Origin: Lingula anatina
Lineage: Eukaryota; Brachiopoda; Lingulata; Lingulida; Lingulidae
Length of the DNA: 21,898 nt
NCBI RefSeq assembly: GCF_001039355.2
Contig: NW_019775791.1
Location: 851,822-873,719, forward strand
Reading direction: 5' to 3'
Part shown: piece by piece, positions 21,835-21,898 of the stretch
Layout: each line of letters begins with the position of its first letter
How positions within the stretch are numbered: the stretch's first letter is position 1
Translations under genes and position numbers: made by a program
Notes under the pieces: generated by a model
Databases searched by the model: none
What the model was told of the DNA's origin: nothing
Seen by the model: only the letters and a program-made list of their open reading frames with translations

Positions 21835-21898
21835 AAGTTTTAGACCAACAAATCTGGGATCGATCGTGAGAGTGAAAGGTTACTTGTGTAAGTGAGCG
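21832..21898 (+). repeat. Second copy of the element's 5' repeat, cut by window end
   Basis: GTGAAGTTTTAGACCAAC and GTGAGAGTGAAAGGTT followed by ACTTGTGTAAGTGAGCG repeat 19607-19645 plus 20468-20484. This copy has 11 extra bases (TGGGATCGATC) after AAATC and lacks the 820-bp element. It is the 3' LTR or a recombined part of it. Confidence 0.85.

Larger units (their letters stand above)
19364..21898 (+). mobile_element. LTR retrotransposon (Ty3-like), deleted, continues past the window
   Basis: The SWIM/YqaJ frame loses its family pattern at 19363, where TGTCAGGAGCGCACGG begins, a typical LTR start. TATA (GTATATAAG, 19502-19510) and AATAAA (19544-19549) follow in LTR order. CA at 20535-20536 and a TGGCGGGCTTGTCC word at 20542 suggest the LTR end and primer binding site, so the LTR would be about 350 bp without its 820-bp insert. 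Gag (20594-21718) and the start of a protease follow. At 21832 a second copy of part of the 5' repeat begins, so nearly all of pol is missing. An alternative is a short LTR starting at TGAAG (19608 and 21833). Confidence 0.75.

Overview
The window is nuclear DNA of an animal. Genes are split by GT-AG introns, the DNA is A+T-rich, and introns and intergenic stretches are full of simple repeats, MITE-like elements and retrotransposon pieces. A marine invertebrate, most likely a mollusc or other lophotrochozoan, is an inference from the gene families and repeat style; no marker settles it. A single N at 8105 and some suspicious tandem copies suggest a draft assembly.

Left part (1-11040): the last exon of a galactose-3-O-sulfotransferase-like gene (1-1076), then A-rich simple repeats and a 20-28 bp minisatellite (about 2260-2628). 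Next come two divergent housekeeping genes whose start codons are only 59 bp apart. AK6 (adenylate kinase isoenzyme 6, minus strand, four exons, 2775-4666) and LMF1 (lipase maturation factor 1, plus strand, eleven exons including an 11-nt microexon, 4726-10479) both reconstruct to full length with matching phases. One intron in each gene carries tandem copies of the preceding exon's 3' end plus its 5' splice site, and every coding difference between copy and exon is synonymous. LMF1 introns also hold two MITE-like elements.

Middle (11040-15300): POLR2M/GRINL1A (Gdown1, minus strand, five exons) converges on LMF1. Upstream of it are paired ETS-type sites. A 300-bp stretch at 14745-15044 looks like a solo LTR on the minus strand.

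Right part (15300-21898) is a graveyard of nested mobile DNA: a LINE-like 3' tail, a decayed Ty3-type protease fragment, and a broken gene for a SWIM zinc finger plus YqaJ-like nuclease protein. That gene carries a stop, two frameshifts and a 366-bp insertion, and is cut off by an LTR retrotransposon (from about 19364) encoding gag and the start of a protease. The 5' repeat of the retrotransposon is itself split by an 820-bp element with CCCAGC/GCTGGG ends. A second copy of that repeat at the window end preserves the unoccupied site, so the order of insertion can be read directly.

The host genes act in separate processes: sulfation of glycans, nucleotide metabolism and ribosome maturation, ER lipase folding, and control of RNA polymerase II. 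I see no operon-like logic beyond the shared AK6-LMF1 promoter. No RNA genes or CRISPR arrays were seen.
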